This document shows, one piece after another, positions 1 to 7,114 of a stretch of DNA of 64,000 bases. Position numbers and translations under genes: made by a program. The first letter of the stretch is position 1. Every line of letters starts with the position of its first letter. The notes below the pieces were generated by a model. The model ran no database searches, had not been told where the DNA came from, and saw only the letters and a list, made by a program, of their open reading frames with translations. The stretch covers positions 1 to 64,000 of the forward strand of contig NZ_BCZA01000012.1 in assembly GCF_001598475.1 (NCBI RefSeq), read 5' to 3'. Source of the stretch: Pantoea agglomerans NBRC 102470. GTDB lineage: Bacteria; Pseudomonadota; Gammaproteobacteria; Enterobacterales; Enterobacteriaceae.

Positions 1-1
1 T

Positions 2-51
2 GGATGACGGCTTTTGCGTCTTTCCGATCTGACCCTGTTTCCTGCGCAGGC
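2..51. repeat. Interspersed repeat, copy A (cut by window edge)
   Basis: This roughly 50-base stretch closely matches 33631-33680. Positions 12-34 are identical to 33641-33663, as are the nine bases before them apart from one intervening mismatch. It ends in the palindrome CCTGCGCAGG (41-50). It lies in non-coding DNA beyond the 3' end of the yhhY-like gene and probably continues left of the window. I infer a dispersed non-coding element of this genome; its class is not known to me. Confidence 0.7.
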
Positions 52-84
52 GCTAACTGACAGCGAACCTTGTCAGGGTTTATC

Positions 85-117
85 AGCAGAAAGGGCGCCT
101 TCGCTGCTCTTTCTGCT
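85..117. repeat. Inverted repeat downstream of yhhY
   Basis: Perfect 9-base arms AGCAGAAAG (85-93) and CTTTCTGCT (109-117) flank a 15-base loop. The structure lies just past the stop codon of the minus-strand acetyltransferase gene and could end or protect its mRNA. There is no T-run after the stem on the minus strand, so it is not a classical intrinsic terminator. Confidence 0.45.
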
Positions 118-125
118 TCCACACG

Positions 126-620
126 TCAGGCTTTAACCCGCGCCATATAATGCGCGTCGATCAGTTCACCGTGCCGCATTGCGAAGCCTTTAGCCGTTCC
201 CTCAATCTCAAAACCGAAACGCTGATAAAGGGCGATAGCCGGGCCATTATCGACGAATACTGTCAGTTCCATTCGGCTCACCTGTAGCCAGTTGTCGCAC
301 AACGCGACCATTTCACGCATGAGTGCGGTTCCGACGCCACGCTGACGATAGCGTTCATCCACGCCCATACCCAGTGAGGCGACATGACGGCGTCTGGCGC
401 GCTCTTCCACATGCAGCGCACACTGACCGACGACGACATCATCGATACAGGCCACCAGCAGATGCGCATGGGGCTGAGGCGTCGCGAGACGGGTATGCCA
501 CATCTGGAGTGATGAGTGGGGCAAATGGAGTGTGCTGGCCTGGGTATCTGGCTGACCGTAGATCCTGTGCAGTGCAGCAGCATCTTCAGGCGTGACGTGG
601 CGGACAACTATTTCACTCAT
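126..620 (-). CDS. yhhY: GNAT-family N-acetyltransferase (YhhY/AaaT-like)
   Basis: A 164-residue protein of the GNAT fold, very close in length and sequence to E. coli YhhY (162 aa), an acetyltransferase that can acetylate amino acids such as methionine and phenylalanine. The acetyl-CoA binding signature RQRGVGTA lies at residues 92-99, followed by the usual helix and the conserved FVDN and YQRFGF segments near 122-136. The start is supported by AGGAG about 6 bases upstream of the ATG. The gene is divergent from ryhB, as in E. coli, although the yhhX oxidoreductase gene found there is absent. Physiological substrate is inferred from the family only. Confidence 0.9.
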   Translation of the reverse strand: MSEIVVRHVTPEDAAALHRIYGQPDTQASTLHLPHSSLQMWHTRLATPQPHAHLLVACIDDVVVGQCALHVEERARRRHVASLGMGVDERYRQRGVGTALMREMVALCDNWLQVSRMELTVFVDNGPAIALYQRFGFEIEGTAKGFAMRHGELIDAHYMARVKA

Positions 621-701
621 GGTTTCTCCTTTAGCCCATTAAAACCCTTTAAACATCAAGGTATTCACCGCATTGATCAGGGTAAAAAAAGTGAAAATGA
701 C

Positions 702-737
702 TTTACAGACGCGAATGATAATGATTATTATTGTCAT
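702..737 (+). promoter_or_regulatory. ryhB promoter overlapped by a Fur box
   Basis: A -35 element TTTACA (702-707) and a -10 element TATTAT (726-731) are separated by 18 bases. A 19-base stretch at 717-735 matches the Fur consensus GATAATGATAATCATTATC at 16 positions and covers the -10 region. This is the arrangement known from enterobacterial ryhB: Fur-Fe(II) represses in iron-replete cells. The transcription start would fall near 738. Confidence 0.85.
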
Positions 738-833
738 GCGTTCTCGGGAGGTCGCCCGACAGCCTGAGAAAGCACGACATTGCTCACATTGCTTCCAGTA
801 TTATTTAGCCAGCTTATCCGCTGGCTTTTTTTT
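738..833 (+). ncRNA. ryhB: RyhB small regulatory RNA
   Basis: RyhB is the Hfq-dependent RNA made under iron starvation; it base-pairs with mRNAs of iron-using proteins and directs their decay. Positions 768-803, the central target-pairing segment that contains GCACGACATTGCTCACATTG, are identical to my recollection of E. coli RyhB. They are followed by TTTAGCC (CTTAGCC in E. coli) and an intrinsic terminator: stem AGCCAGC (807-813)/GCTGGCT (820-826), then a T-run to 834. The 5' part (738-767) diverges from E. coli. The start at 738 is inferred from the -10 spacing. Location next to yhhY matches E. coli synteny. No protein-coding gene is needed to explain 621-969. Confidence 0.93.
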
Positions 834-834
834 T
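807..834 (+). terminator. Rho-independent terminator of ryhB
   Basis: Seven perfect base pairs, AGCCAGC/GCTGGCT, enclose the loop TTATCC and are followed by nine consecutive T residues. The T-rich tail would also be the Hfq-binding 3' end of the RNA. Confidence 0.92.
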
Positions 835-969
835 GCCTGCCCTTCTTCAGTGCTTTTCAGTCACTGCTCAATGCTCATTCAACTATTTTGAACAGAGGCG
901 TGAAGTTTTTCAGCTATCAATCAGACCCCCTCAGGGACAGACTATAAAAAACATTGAGGAGATTTGAAC

Positions 970-1665
970 ATGATTTATGTACGCAAAGCTGAAGAACGCG
1001 GTCACGCAAACCATGGCTGGCTGGATAGCTGGCACACTTTCTCTTTCGCCAGCTATCACGATGCGAACTTTATGGGTTTCTCCGCGCTGCGGGTCATCAA
1101 TGAAGATGTGATTGATGGCGGCCAGGGGTTTGGTACCCATCCTCACAAAGATATGGAAATCCTGACCTACGTGCTCTCCGGTACGGTTGAGCATCAGGAC
1201 AGCATGGGCAACAAAGAGCAGATCCCGGCAGGGGAGTTTCAGATTATGAGCGCCGGCACCGGCGTACGTCACTCTGAGTACAACGCCAGCGAAAGCGAGC
1301 CGCTGCACCTTTATCAGATCTGGATCATTCCTGAGCGTACCGGTATCGAACCACGCTACGAGCAGCGCCGCTTCCCGGATGTGCAGGGACGTCAGCTGGT
1401 GTTAAGCCCGGATGCCCGTGAAGGATCGCTGAAAGTCTTTCAGGACATGACCTTATCGCGCTGGGTAATGGCTGCCGGCGAACAGGACAATGTCGCGATT
1501 GATGCGGGACGTCGTATCTGGATTCAGGTGGTGAAAGGTGATGTTACCGTTAACGGCAACGCGATCACCACCAGCGATGCTCTGGCTATCTGGGACGAAA
1601 GCGCGCTGACCATTGAAGCCAGCTCGGCTGCAGAAGTCCTGCTGTTTGATCTGCCACCGGTCTAA
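970..1665 (+). CDS. yhhW: Pirin-family quercetinase-like cupin protein YhhW
   Basis: A 231-residue bicupin of the pirin family, the same length as E. coli YhhW, which cleaves the flavonol quercetin in vitro. The metal ligands of that protein are all present: His57 and His59 in THPHKDME, and His101 and Glu103 in VRHSEYN. The start is the ATG at 970, nine bases after GAGGAG; an in-frame TTG six bases earlier is less likely. The gene lies downstream of ryhB's terminator and in the same direction as gntR. In E. coli yhhX separates yhhW from ryhB; here it is missing. The biological substrate is unknown. Confidence 0.92.
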   Translation: MIYVRKAEERGHANHGWLDSWHTFSFASYHDANFMGFSALRVINEDVIDGGQGFGTHPHKDMEILTYVLSGTVEHQDSMGNKEQIPAGEFQIMSAGTGVRHSEYNASESEPLHLYQIWIIPERTGIEPRYEQRRFPDVQGRQLVLSPDAREGSLKVFQDMTLSRWVMAAGEQDNVAIDAGRRIWIQVVKGDVTVNGNAITTSDALAIWDESALTIEASSAAEVLLFDLPPV

Positions 1666-1673
1666 GCAGATAA

Positions 1674-1695
1674 CGGGCGCGCATCGTCGCGCCCG
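1674..1695 (+). terminator. Hairpin after yhhW
   Basis: Perfect 8-base arms CGGGCGCG (1674-1681) and CGCGCCCG (1688-1695) with loop CATCGT lie 9 bases after the yhhW stop. The following sequence is only weakly T-rich (CAATTTTG at 1701-1708), so termination may be partial before gntR. Confidence 0.5.
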
Positions 1696-1767
1696 GTTGG
1701 CAATTTTGTGACAGAAAAGTGATAGACTCATCGTACTTTAGCTTTAAGGGCGATCCCAGGCGCTACG

Positions 1768-2763
1768 ATGAAGAAGAAAAGACCGGTATTACAGGACGTT
1801 GCCGATCGCGTCGGCATTACTAAAATGACCGTCAGCCGTTACCTGCGTAATCCAGAGCAGGTCTCCGTTGCCCTGCGGGATAAGATTGCGGTGGCACTGG
1901 ATGAGCTGGGTTATATCCCCAATCGCGCCCCCGATATGCTTTCTAACGCCACCAGCCGCGCCATTGGCGTACTGCTGCCGTCACTCACAAACCAGGTTTT
2001 TGCTGACGTATTGCGCGGCATCGAAGCCGTCACCGACGAAGCCAACTATCAGACGCTGGTCGCCCACTTTGGTTACAACCCGCAAAAAGAGGAGCTGCAA
2101 CTGCGCTCGCTGCTGGGCTGGAACATTGATGGGGTTATCCTCACCGAACGCACCCATACACCAGGCACGCTGCGCATGCTGGAAGTGGCCGGTATCCCGG
2201 TGATTGAGGTGATGGACAGCGTCACGCCCTGCCTGGATATGGCGGTAGGCTTTGATAACGTTGAAGCGGCCCGGCAGATGACGCAGGCGATCCTCAGCAA
2301 AGGTCATCGTCATACCGTCTACCTCGGCGCACGCCTGGATGAACGTACGCTGCAGAAGCAGCGCGGTTACGAAATCGCGATGCGCGAAGCGGGGCTGACG
2401 CCACGCAGTGTGATGATGGAAGATGCCTCTTCATTCAGCGCTGGTTGTGATCTGCTGCGTGAGGCGCAGCGCCTTTACCCCGAAACAGATAGCCTGTTCT
2501 GTACCAATGACGATCTGGCGGTCGGCGCGATGTTTGAGTGCCAGCGCCAGGGATTGCAGGTGCCCTCTCAGATGGCGATAGCCGGTTTCCACGGCCATGA
2601 CATCAGTCAGGTTGTCACGCCACAACTGGCAACAGTGCTGACGCCACGCGACCGCATGGGGCGCGAAGCCGCGGCGCTGCTGCTGGCGCGCATTGCCGGA
2701 GAAACCAGCACCTGCCAGCCGCTGGATGTCGGTTTTGAGATCAGTGAAGGTGGCAGCATCTGA
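1768..2763 (+). CDS. gntR: Gluconate repressor GntR (LacI family)
   Basis: A 331-residue LacI/GalR-type repressor, the usual GntR length. The N-terminal helix-turn-helix is visible at about residues 8-30 (DVADRVGITKMTVSRYLRNP), followed by the hinge and a periplasmic-binding-protein-like effector domain. GntR of E. coli represses the gluconate uptake and kinase genes and releases DNA when gluconate binds. A near-exact GntR operator lies 3' of this gene, before gntK (2859-2873), so it very likely controls its neighbours. A 140-base gap with its own promoter separates it from gntK. Confidence 0.95.
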   Translation: MKKKRPVLQDVADRVGITKMTVSRYLRNPEQVSVALRDKIAVALDELGYIPNRAPDMLSNATSRAIGVLLPSLTNQVFADVLRGIEAVTDEANYQTLVAHFGYNPQKEELQLRSLLGWNIDGVILTERTHTPGTLRMLEVAGIPVIEVMDSVTPCLDMAVGFDNVEAARQMTQAILSKGHRHTVYLGARLDERTLQKQRGYEIAMREAGLTPRSVMMEDASSFSAGCDLLREAQRLYPETDSLFCTNDDLAVGAMFECQRQGLQVPSQMAIAGFHGHDISQVVTPQLATVLTPRDRMGREAAALLLARIAGETSTCQPLDVGFEISEGGSI

Positions 2764-2775
2764 TTGTGGCGTTTT

Positions 2776-2791
2776 TATGAGTCAGCTCACA
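2776..2791 (+). promoter_or_regulatory. CRP-like binding site upstream of gntK
   Basis: TATGA (2776-2780), six bases, then TCACA (2787-2791) match the TGTGA-N6-TCACA CRP consensus at nine of ten defined positions. Its centre is about 70 bases upstream of the predicted gntK start of transcription (near 2853), a usual class I activator position. CRP control of gntKU is known in E. coli; use of this site here is inferred. Confidence 0.55.
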
Positions 2792-2817
2792 CTTTCATGC
2801 ATTTCCTGGTAAAAAGG

Positions 2818-2846
2818 TTGCCAGGCTGTTAAGCGGCCAGGAGAAT
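2818..2846 (+). promoter_or_regulatory. Predicted gntKU promoter
   Basis: TTGCCA (2818-2823) and GAGAAT (2841-2846) are spaced by 17 bases, fitting a sigma-70 promoter with a weak -10. The GntR operator lies directly downstream, which supports this placement. Confidence 0.5.
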
Positions 2847-2858
2847 GAGAAACGATAT

Positions 2859-2873
2859 TGTTATCGGTAACAT
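2859..2873 (+). promoter_or_regulatory. GntR operator
   Basis: TGTTATCGGTAACAT is the reverse complement of ATGTTACCGATAACA, the classical E. coli GntR operator core. It lies 31 bases before the gntK ATG and just downstream of the predicted start of transcription, where bound GntR would block expression. Confidence 0.88.
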
Positions 2874-2903
2874 TGGCAAATTCTCACCTGCCGGAGCAGA
2901 AAA

Positions 2904-3440
2904 ATGACAACGCAATCCCCGTCGCATCACGTTTTTATCCTGATGGGCGTTTCAGGCAGCGGAAAGTCTGCCGTCGCCAATCAGGTCTCTCACCAGCTGA
3001 ATACAGCCTTTCTTGACGGTGATTTTCTCCACCCACGCGCCAACATCCTGAAGATGGCCGATGGTCATCCGCTGGATGACAACGATCGCCAGCCGTGGTT
3101 ACAGGCACTGAACGACGCCGCGTTTGCCATGCAGCGCACCCAGGCGATTTCCATCATTGTCTGTTCAGCACTGAAGAAAAGTTATCGCGACATCCTGCGT
3201 CAGGGAAATGACAATCTGCGTTTCGTCTACCTGAAGGGCGACTTCGACACCATCGAAGCCCGGCTGAAAGCGCGTAAAGGCCACTTCTTCAAGCCGCAGA
3301 TGCTGGTGACGCAGTTTGCGACGCTGGAAGAGCCAGGGCGGGACGAGCCGGATGTACTGGTGGTGGATATCGCGCATTCACTGGACGATGTGGTGGCAGC
3401 TACGGTTGCGACTATCCAGGACGCTATCAGCCAGGGTTAG
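2904..3440 (+). CDS. gntK: Gluconokinase GntK
   Basis: Phosphorylates D-gluconate with ATP to 6-phosphogluconate, which enters the pentose phosphate or Entner-Doudoroff route in the cytoplasm. The protein has 178 residues (E. coli 175). The P-loop GVSGSGKS is at residues 15-22, followed by the substrate segment FLDGDFLHP and the conserved CSALKKSYRD and KGHFFKPQML motifs. It forms a tight operon with gntU (2-base gap) and is preceded by a GntR operator and a CRP-like site, predicting induction by gluconate and glucose repression. Confidence 0.96.
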   Translation: MTTQSPSHHVFILMGVSGSGKSAVANQVSHQLNTAFLDGDFLHPRANILKMADGHPLDDNDRQPWLQALNDAAFAMQRTQAISIIVCSALKKSYRDILRQGNDNLRFVYLKGDFDTIEARLKARKGHFFKPQMLVTQFATLEEPGRDEPDVLVVDIAHSLDDVVAATVATIQDAISQG

Positions 3441-3442
3441 AG

Positions 3443-4783
3443 ATGAATACCGCAACACTCGTTTTAACCGCAGCAGGCTCCGTGCTGCTGCTGCTTTTCC
3501 TGGTGATGAAGGCCCGTATGCACGCCTTCGTCGCATTGATGTTAGTGTCCATCGGTGCCGGGCTGTTCTCCGGCATGCCACTGAATCAAATCGCTGAAAC
3601 CATGCAGAAGGGGATGGGCGGCACGCTCGGCTTCCTCGCGATTGTGGTCGCGCTGGGCGCGATGTTCGGCAAAATCCTGCATGAAACCGGCGCAGTTGAT
3701 CAGATCGCCATCCGGATGCTGAAAACCTTTGGTCAGAGCCGTGCCCATTATGCGATGGGCATTGCCGGTCTGATCTGCGCGCTGCCGCTCTTTTTTGAGG
3801 TGGCAGTCGTGCTGTTGATCAGCATCGCTTTTGCGGTGGCACGGCGTACCGGCGGCAATCTGGTGAAGCTGGTGATCCCGCTGTTTGCCGGTGTGGCCGC
3901 AGCGGCGGCGTTTCTGCTGCCCGGACCGGCCCCGATGCTGCTGGCCTCGCAGATGCACGCAGACTTTGGCTGGATGATCCTGCTGGGTCTCTGTGCGGCG
4001 ATCCCGGGCATGCTGATTGCCGGGCCACTGTTTGGCAACTTCATTGGCAACCACGTCTCGTTCAGCGCGCCGCCGGAAGATCATCAACCGGATGTCGATG
4101 AGAGCAAGCTGCCGTCGTTTGGCTTCAGCCTCTCACTGATTCTGTTTCCGCTGGTGCTGGTTGGCCTGAAAACCATCGGCGCACGCTTCACGACCGAAGG
4201 CACCACCCTGTATGAGTGGCTGGAATTTATCGGCCATCCTTTCACCGCAATCCTGCTGGCGCTGCTGGTGGCGATTTATGGCCTGGCTTACCGTCAGGGT
4301 ATGGATAAAGAGCGGGTAATGCAGGTGTGCGGCAGCGCGCTGCAACCGGCCGGTATTATCCTGCTGGTGATTGGCGCGGGCGGCGTGTTTAAGCAGGTGC
4401 TGGTAGACTCCGGCGTGGGTCCGGTGCTGGGCAATGCGCTGACCGGCGCAGGACTGCCGATTGCGCTGGCCTGCTTTATCCTGTCAGGTGCGGTGCGGGT
4501 GATTCAGGGATCGGCAACGGTCGCCTGTCTGACCACGGTAGGCTTAATCATGCCGGTGATTGAACCGCTGCACTACAGCGGCGCTCAGTTGGCGGCGCTG
4601 TCGATCTGCATCGGCGGTGGCTCAATAATTATCAGCCATGTGAACGATGCCGGTTTCTGGCTGTTTGGTCGCTTCACCGGGGCCAGCGAAGCGGAAACGC
4701 TGAAGACCTGGACACTGATGGAAACCATTCTCGGTACCGTTGGTGCGGTGGTCGGAATGATCGCCTTCACACTACTCTCTTAA
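3443..4783 (+). CDS. gntU: Low-affinity gluconate transporter GntU (GntP family)
   Basis: A 446-residue inner-membrane protein with roughly a dozen hydrophobic segments, the same length as E. coli GntU. It is a member of the Gnt:H+ symporter family that imports gluconate. Conserved family segments include LPLFFEVAVVLL, LLPGPAPML and IQGSATVACLTT. The ATG follows the gntK stop by two bases, so translation is probably coupled. Affinity class is taken from the pairing with gntK and similarity to GntU rather than GntT; the precise sugar acid could differ. Confidence 0.92.
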   Translation: MNTATLVLTAAGSVLLLLFLVMKARMHAFVALMLVSIGAGLFSGMPLNQIAETMQKGMGGTLGFLAIVVALGAMFGKILHETGAVDQIAIRMLKTFGQSRAHYAMGIAGLICALPLFFEVAVVLLISIAFAVARRTGGNLVKLVIPLFAGVAAAAAFLLPGPAPMLLASQMHADFGWMILLGLCAAIPGMLIAGPLFGNFIGNHVSFSAPPEDHQPDVDESKLPSFGFSLSLILFPLVLVGLKTIGARFTTEGTTLYEWLEFIGHPFTAILLALLVAIYGLAYRQGMDKERVMQVCGSALQPAGIILLVIGAGGVFKQVLVDSGVGPVLGNALTGAGLPIALACFILSGAVRVIQGSATVACLTTVGLIMPVIEPLHYSGAQLAALSICIGGGSIIISHVNDAGFWLFGRFTGASEAETLKTWTLMETILGTVGAVVGMIAFTLLS

Positions 4784-4793
4784 TCATGTCGGT

Positions 4794-4826
4794 TCTGCGC
4801 TTCCCTGGCTTCATGGGAAGCGCAGA
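4794..4826. terminator. Hairpin between convergent gntU and yhgN
   Basis: A perfect 12-base stem, TCTGCGCTTCCC (4794-4805) with GGGAAGCGCAGA (4815-4826), sits in the 50-base gap between the two stops. Neither side has a T-run. Its position suggests a shared 3' structure serving both transcripts. Confidence 0.6.
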
Positions 4827-4833
4827 CACTCTC

Positions 4834-5427
4834 CTACAGCTTCAGATAAGCCCGAATGCCGTCCAGGAACATCTGTGTGGCCAGCATAATCAGTATTAAT
4901 CCCATCAGCCGCTCCAGCGCATTCACGCCTTTATCACCCAGCAGACGCAGGAACAGACCTGACATCAGCAGAATACCCACCGTCACGCCCCAGGCGATCA
5001 GCAGCGCGCCGACCAGGTGCGACATCTGATGCGGATATTGATGCGACAGCAGCATCAGCGTCGCCAGCAGCGATGGCCCGGCTACCAGTGGGATCGCCAG
5101 CGGCACCAGGAAGGGCTCTTCACCCGCCGGTAAACCAGAACTGCTGCTTTCCGCCGACGGGAAAATCATTTTAATGGCGATAAGAAACAGGATTATCCCG
5201 CCGGAAATCGACACCGTTTCAGTACGCAGATTCAAAAATGCCAGGATGCGTTCACCGGTAAACAGGAACAGCAGCATGATGATCAGGGCAATCAACATTT
5301 CACGGATCAGCACCACTCGCCGCCGTTTCGGCTCCAGATGCTTTAAAACCGACATAAAAATCGGCAGATTGCCCAGCGGATCCATAATTAACAACAATAA
5401 TATTGTCGCTGAAATCATTTCAGTCAT
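4834..5427 (-). CDS. yhgN: MarC-family inner-membrane protein YhgN
   Basis: A 197-residue protein with about six hydrophobic spans, identical in length to E. coli YhgN, of the UPF0056/MarC family. Visible family segments are LLLLIMDPLGNLPIFM near residues 10-25, IALKMIFPS-type text around 84-90 and VPLAIPLVAGPS near 108-119. MarC proteins are integral membrane proteins with no proven transport activity; the historical link to multiple antibiotic resistance has not held up. The gene converges on gntU and diverges from asd, the E. coli arrangement. Confidence 0.93.
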   Translation of the reverse strand: MTEMISATILLLLIMDPLGNLPIFMSVLKHLEPKRRRVVLIREMLIALIIMLLFLFTGERILAFLNLRTETVSISGGIILFLIAIKMIFPSAESSSSGLPAGEEPFLVPLAIPLVAGPSLLATLMLLSHQYPHQMSHLVGALLIAWGVTVGILLMSGLFLRLLGDKGVNALERLMGLILIMLATQMFLDGIRAYLKL

Positions 5428-5568
5428 CGGTTTTACGCCATGTTGTTCACGAAAAAGCGGAGTTATTAGTTACGCTGCTGAAAAAGTTAGCGTAATCGAA
5501 TTAATTCACTTGCTACCCGGCCTGCATTTTGTAGAGTGAAGGGACACAGGTAAATCTTATTATTACGC

Positions 5569-5597
5569 AGAGCGGCGTGAAAATAGCACGCCGCTCT
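5569..5597 (+). promoter_or_regulatory. Strong hairpin in the asd leader
   Basis: AGAGCGGCGTG (5569-5579) and CACGCCGCTCT (5587-5597) pair perfectly over 11 bases around a 7-base AT-rich loop, ending 47 bases before the asd ATG. No T-run follows. A second short stem, GCAG-GTGTAA-CTGC, lies at 5615-5628. Together they may form a structured leader; I do not recognise a known riboswitch. Confidence 0.5.
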
Positions 5598-5644
5598 CTC
5601 CTCTGAAATGAAAAGCAGGTGTAACTGCCTTAGACGGACACGAC

Positions 5645-6754
5645 ATGAAGAATGTAGGTTTTGTTGGTTGGCGCGGTATGGTCGGCTCCGTGCTGATGTC
5701 CCGCATGAGTGAAGAGCGTGATTTTGATGCAATCAATCCGGTCTTCTTCTCGACGTCGCAGCATGGTCAGGCGGCACCCGCATTTGCGGGCAAACAGCAG
5801 GGCACACTGCAGGATGCGTTTGATATTGAGGCGCTGCGGGCGCTGGATATCATTATTACCTGCCAGGGTGGCGACTACACCAGTGACGTCTATCCAAAGC
5901 TGCGCGCCAGCGGCTGGCAGGGATACTGGATTGATGCGGCCTCCACGCTTCGCATGAAAGATGATGCCATCATCATCCTCGATCCGGTCAACCATGCGGT
6001 GATTCGCCAGGGCATCGACAGTGGGATCAAAACCTTTGTCGGCGGTAACTGTACCGTCAGCCTGATGCTGATGTCGCTGGGCGGCCTGTTTGCTCAGGAC
6101 CTGGTGGAGTGGGCTTCGGTTGCCACCTATCAGGCGGCCTCTGGCGGCGGCGCGCGCCACATGCGTGAACTGCTGACCCAGATGGGCATGCTGCACGATC
6201 ACGTTGCGCCTGCGCTGCAGAACCCGGCCTCCGCCATCCTCGACATCGAGCGTAGCGTGACCGACTTCACCCGTTCCGGTACCCTGCCGACCGATAACTT
6301 CGGCGTGCCGCTGGCGGGCAGCCTGATTCCGTGGATCGACAAACAGCTGGAAAACGGTCAGAGCCGCGAAGAGTGGAAAGGCCAGGCTGAGACCAACAAG
6401 ATCCTCGCCACCCGTAACGTCATCCCCGTTGATGGATTGTGCGTGCGCGTCGGGGCACTGCGCTGCCACAGCCAGGCCTTTACGCTGAAGCTGAAACGCG
6501 ACCTGCCGCTGGCTGAAATTGAGCAGCTGCTGGCCTCTCACAATGAGTGGGTCAAAGTGGTGCCGAATGACCGCGAACTGACGATGCGTGAACTGACGCC
6601 TGCCGCTGTCACCGGTACGCTGACCACGCCGGTTGGCCGGTTGCGTAAACTGAATATGGGGCCGGAATATCTCTCCGCCTTCACGGTGGGCGACCAGCTG
6701 TTATGGGGCGCAGCCGAACCGCTACGTCGCATGCTGCGGTTGTTAACCAGCTAA
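5645..6754 (+). CDS. asd: Aspartate-semialdehyde dehydrogenase
   Basis: Reduces 4-aspartyl phosphate to aspartate semialdehyde with NADPH, the branch step to lysine/diaminopimelate, threonine and methionine. It is essential because diaminopimelate is needed for the cell wall. The protein has 369 residues (E. coli 367). The NADP-binding GWRGMVG loop is at residues 8-14 and the acyl-forming cysteine is Cys136 in GGNCTVSL. A terminator follows, so asd is separate from the glycogen operon although adjacent as in E. coli. Confidence 0.97.
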   Translation: MKNVGFVGWRGMVGSVLMSRMSEERDFDAINPVFFSTSQHGQAAPAFAGKQQGTLQDAFDIEALRALDIIITCQGGDYTSDVYPKLRASGWQGYWIDAASTLRMKDDAIIILDPVNHAVIRQGIDSGIKTFVGGNCTVSLMLMSLGGLFAQDLVEWASVATYQAASGGGARHMRELLTQMGMLHDHVAPALQNPASAILDIERSVTDFTRSGTLPTDNFGVPLAGSLIPWIDKQLENGQSREEWKGQAETNKILATRNVIPVDGLCVRVGALRCHSQAFTLKLKRDLPLAEIEQLLASHNEWVKVVPNDRELTMRELTPAAVTGTLTTPVGRLRKLNMGPEYLSAFTVGDQLLWGAAEPLRRMLRLLTS

Positions 6755-6769
6755 ACAGAAAACATCGCC

Positions 6770-6796
6770 AAAGGCCGGATTTATCCGGCCTTTTTT
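6770..6796 (+). terminator. Rho-independent terminator of asd
   Basis: AAAGGCCGGAT (6770-6780) pairs with ATCCGGCCTTT (6783-6793) over a 2-base apex, and T residues run to 6796. The A-rich left side gives a good T-run on the other strand too, but no minus-strand gene needs it. Confidence 0.92.
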
Positions 6797-7114
6797 GTTT
6801 TTGTCGTACACGAAACAATCTGCCGTTTCGCTTACTCAGTGATCAACTTCCCTTTTTTGCCGGTCGGTAAAGATTATTTTGCTTTAGTCCATGGCAAGTG
6901 CCGTGACCAAGCTATGATTTAACCATGATGTGCCACAGGTAACTCTTGTGCTTTCCGGATTAAATGGTTGTGGTACACGGCAAAAACACTTTTCCCACGG
7001 AATGGCCTGACTTCTTTGTCGTTGTACGTATGGCTCAATGAAGAGCAGCGCAGGTGAACCGCGACAGGCTGTGTCGCGTTCATTTCGGCTGCCAATTATC
7101 ACAGGAAGAAAGTC
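6797..7114 (+). promoter_or_regulatory. glgB upstream region
   Basis: About 320 bases without a convincing gene. It holds the leader and presumably the promoter of the glg operon. A perfect 7-base inverted repeat, CGCGACA (7060-7066)/TGTCGCG (7072-7078), lies 36 bases before glgB. The ribosome site AGGAAG is at about 7103-7108. A 72-codon minus-strand reading frame here has no recognisable features and was not accepted. Confidence 0.5.

Noticed and set aside
673-891. A 72-codon plus-strand frame and overlapping frame at 516-767
   Set aside because: They cross the ryhB promoter, RNA and terminator, which explain the sequence better; no protein features were seen.
5428-5644. Lysine riboswitch before asd
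   Set aside because: Hairpins are present, but the conserved core segments of the lysine aptamer are not seen and the leader is too short after the nearest likely promoter.
5630-6541. A 303-codon antisense frame in asd, and similar long frames opposite tex, igaA and the phosphorylase gene
   Set aside because: Each overlaps a conserved gene completely and shows no domain, start signal or conservation pattern.
6884-7102. A 72-codon minus-strand frame in the glgB leader
   Set aside because: No motif, lies over the expected glg promoter and is antisense to it; not supportable from sequence alone.
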